Shown piece after piece: positions 63,382 to 64,000 of a stretch of 64,000 nt of DNA (position 1 is its first letter; every line of letters begins with the position of its first letter). Origin of the DNA: Roseiarcus sp049513815 (GTDB lineage: Bacteria > Pseudomonadota > Alphaproteobacteria > Rhizobiales > Beijerinckiaceae); contig JBEKVR010000002.1 in assembly GCA_049513815.1 (NCBI GenBank), forward strand, positions 1 through 64,000, in the 5' to 3' direction. The notes below the pieces were generated by a model. It did no database searches and was not told the origin of the DNA. It was given only the letters and a program-made list of their open reading frames with translations. The position numbers and the translations under genes are program-made.

Positions 63382-64000
63382 TTACTTGACGCCCCAGATC
63401 TTCTTGTATTCGTCGCGATAGCCGTTACCCGGATCGAAGACGTTCTTGTCGCCGCCGTCGTAGGCGACGTTGTCGGCGGTCACGAGATGGATGCCCGAGG
63501 TGTAGCCAGACCACGGCTGCTTGTTGAAGGCGCGGTTCAGCTCGTCGACGAGCTGCCAGCCCTGCATATTGAGCGGCTCCGGCACCGTGCCGTCCTGGTA
63601 CTGTTTGGCGCGGATGCGCTGGAAAGCGGACTCGGAGCCGTCGCCGGCCGAGATGTTGAGCGGCGCGCCGTCGCCCTTCTTGCCGGCGGCGGCAAGCGAC
63701 GGACCCATGAAATCGAAGTAGAGGTCGTTGATCGCTAGCGAGTGCGTCCACTTGTCGCCGTACTTCTGCAGCAGCGTCGTGGTGAGCTGCGGCATGCGTT
63801 GCGAGGATTCGGCGATCGGCGAATCGACGTACTCCAGAACCGTGCAGCCGCCGCATTTCTTGATCACGGCCTCCATCGCCTTGGCCTTGAACACGGCGAT
63901 TTCGTACTGCGAGTCGGTGAAGATGACGACGCCGGCCTTGCCGCCCGATTCGGCGATCGCCTCGTAGGCGGCAGTGTTGGAGACGTCCTGCGGCATCGTC
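63382..64000 (-). CDS. Sugar ABC transporter substrate-binding protein (C-terminal part)
   Basis: The right edge of the window cuts the gene, and about 206 C-terminal residues are present. Periplasmic binding protein fold of the ribose/galactose type: AGVVIFTDSQYEIAVFKAKA, EYVDSPIAESSQRMPQLTTT, THSLAINDLYFDFMGPSLAAA and ISAGDGSESAFQRIRAKQYQ. The pair CGGC in VIKKCGGCTVLEY may form a disulfide. The chain ends DEYKKIWGVK. It is a second sugar-uptake system, distinct from the two elsewhere in the window. Confidence 0.85.
   Translation of the reverse strand, partial: TMPQDVSNTAAYEAIAESGGKAGVVIFTDSQYEIAVFKAKAMEAVIKKCGGCTVLEYVDSPIAESSQRMPQLTTTLLQKYGDKWTHSLAINDLYFDFMGPSLAAAGKKGDGAPLNISAGDGSESAFQRIRAKQYQDGTVPEPLNMQGWQLVDELNRAFNKQPWSGYTSGIHLVTADNVAYDGGDKNVFDPGNGYRDEYKKIWGVK

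Overview
The window looks like a chromosomal segment of a GC-rich alphaproteobacterium, probably of the Hyphomicrobiales. The grounds are the strong GC codon bias, Omp25-type and PagL-type outer-membrane proteins, and the mix of sugar ABC transporters with a rhamnose-polymer locus. The genus cannot be fixed from sequence alone. It is catabolic on the left two thirds and surface-polysaccharide on the right third. No rRNA, tRNA, CRISPR array or intact mobile element was seen; the only transposon trace is a short IS5-family tail near 13 kb.

Region 1 (0.2-13 kb): a 2-oxoacid dehydrogenase complex (fused E1 alpha-beta, E2 with two E3-binding domains, E3), then an L-fucose-type locus: aldo/keto reductase, ribose-type ABC transporter, L-fucose isomerase and a divergent LacI regulator. 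The fucose locus appears to be decaying. The reductase has a frameshift and has lost its catalytic tyrosine. The transporter ATPase is a half-length chimera of two nucleotide-binding domains with damaged Walker motifs.

Region 2 (13.2-23.6 kb): an amino-sugar (MurNAc/GlcNAc) module: MalK/F/G-type ABC transporter, MurQ-like etherase, BadF-type kinase, GntR regulator, SIS-domain deaminase, NagA and a Gfo/Idh/MocA dehydrogenase. Two AT-rich control sites, each holding a pair of ATACCTCTTGT boxes exactly 31 bp apart, sit at the divergent promoter and at the far end. They define a probable regulon.

Region 3 (23.8-38.3 kb): a leftward run of 13 genes that is the most novel part. It starts with fdrA, a DUF1116 gene and a cyclase-family hydrolase, continues with a GNAT-like protein, a thiolase-like protein without its nucleophilic cysteine, carbamate kinase, a DUF35 protein and a UraA-like permease, and ends with a frameshifted GntR regulator, a DUF2877 gene and a three-subunit molybdenum hydroxylase. 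FdrA, DUF1116 and DUF2877 are the three parts of the E. coli oxamate carbamoyltransferase (AllFGH). The set suggests uptake of a pyrimidine-like ring, hydroxylation, ring opening, phosphorolytic carbamoyl release, and ATP recovery by carbamate kinase. This is inference. A perfect 11-bp inverted repeat lies in front of fdrA.

Region 4 (38.6-46 kb): a 46-residue basic protein, a DUF134 regulator, a 2OG-Fe(II) oxygenase-like protein, an exported rhodanese, a four-domain CoA-disulfide reductase/rhodanese/TusA/DsrE fusion, a tandem double beta-barrel porin and a PagL-like lipid A deacylase.

Region 5 (46-64 kb): a VirK/YbjX protein, glycosyltransferases, an MsbA-type exporter, dTDP-rhamnose genes rfbB, rfbC and rfbA with only a probable remnant of rfbD, an RgpF-like rhamnan protein, a 1481-residue methyltransferase/coiled-coil/glycosyltransferase fusion, a WaaE-like transferase, 6-phosphogluconate dehydrogenase, an EthD-like small protein and the C-terminal part of a second sugar-binding protein that runs off the right edge.
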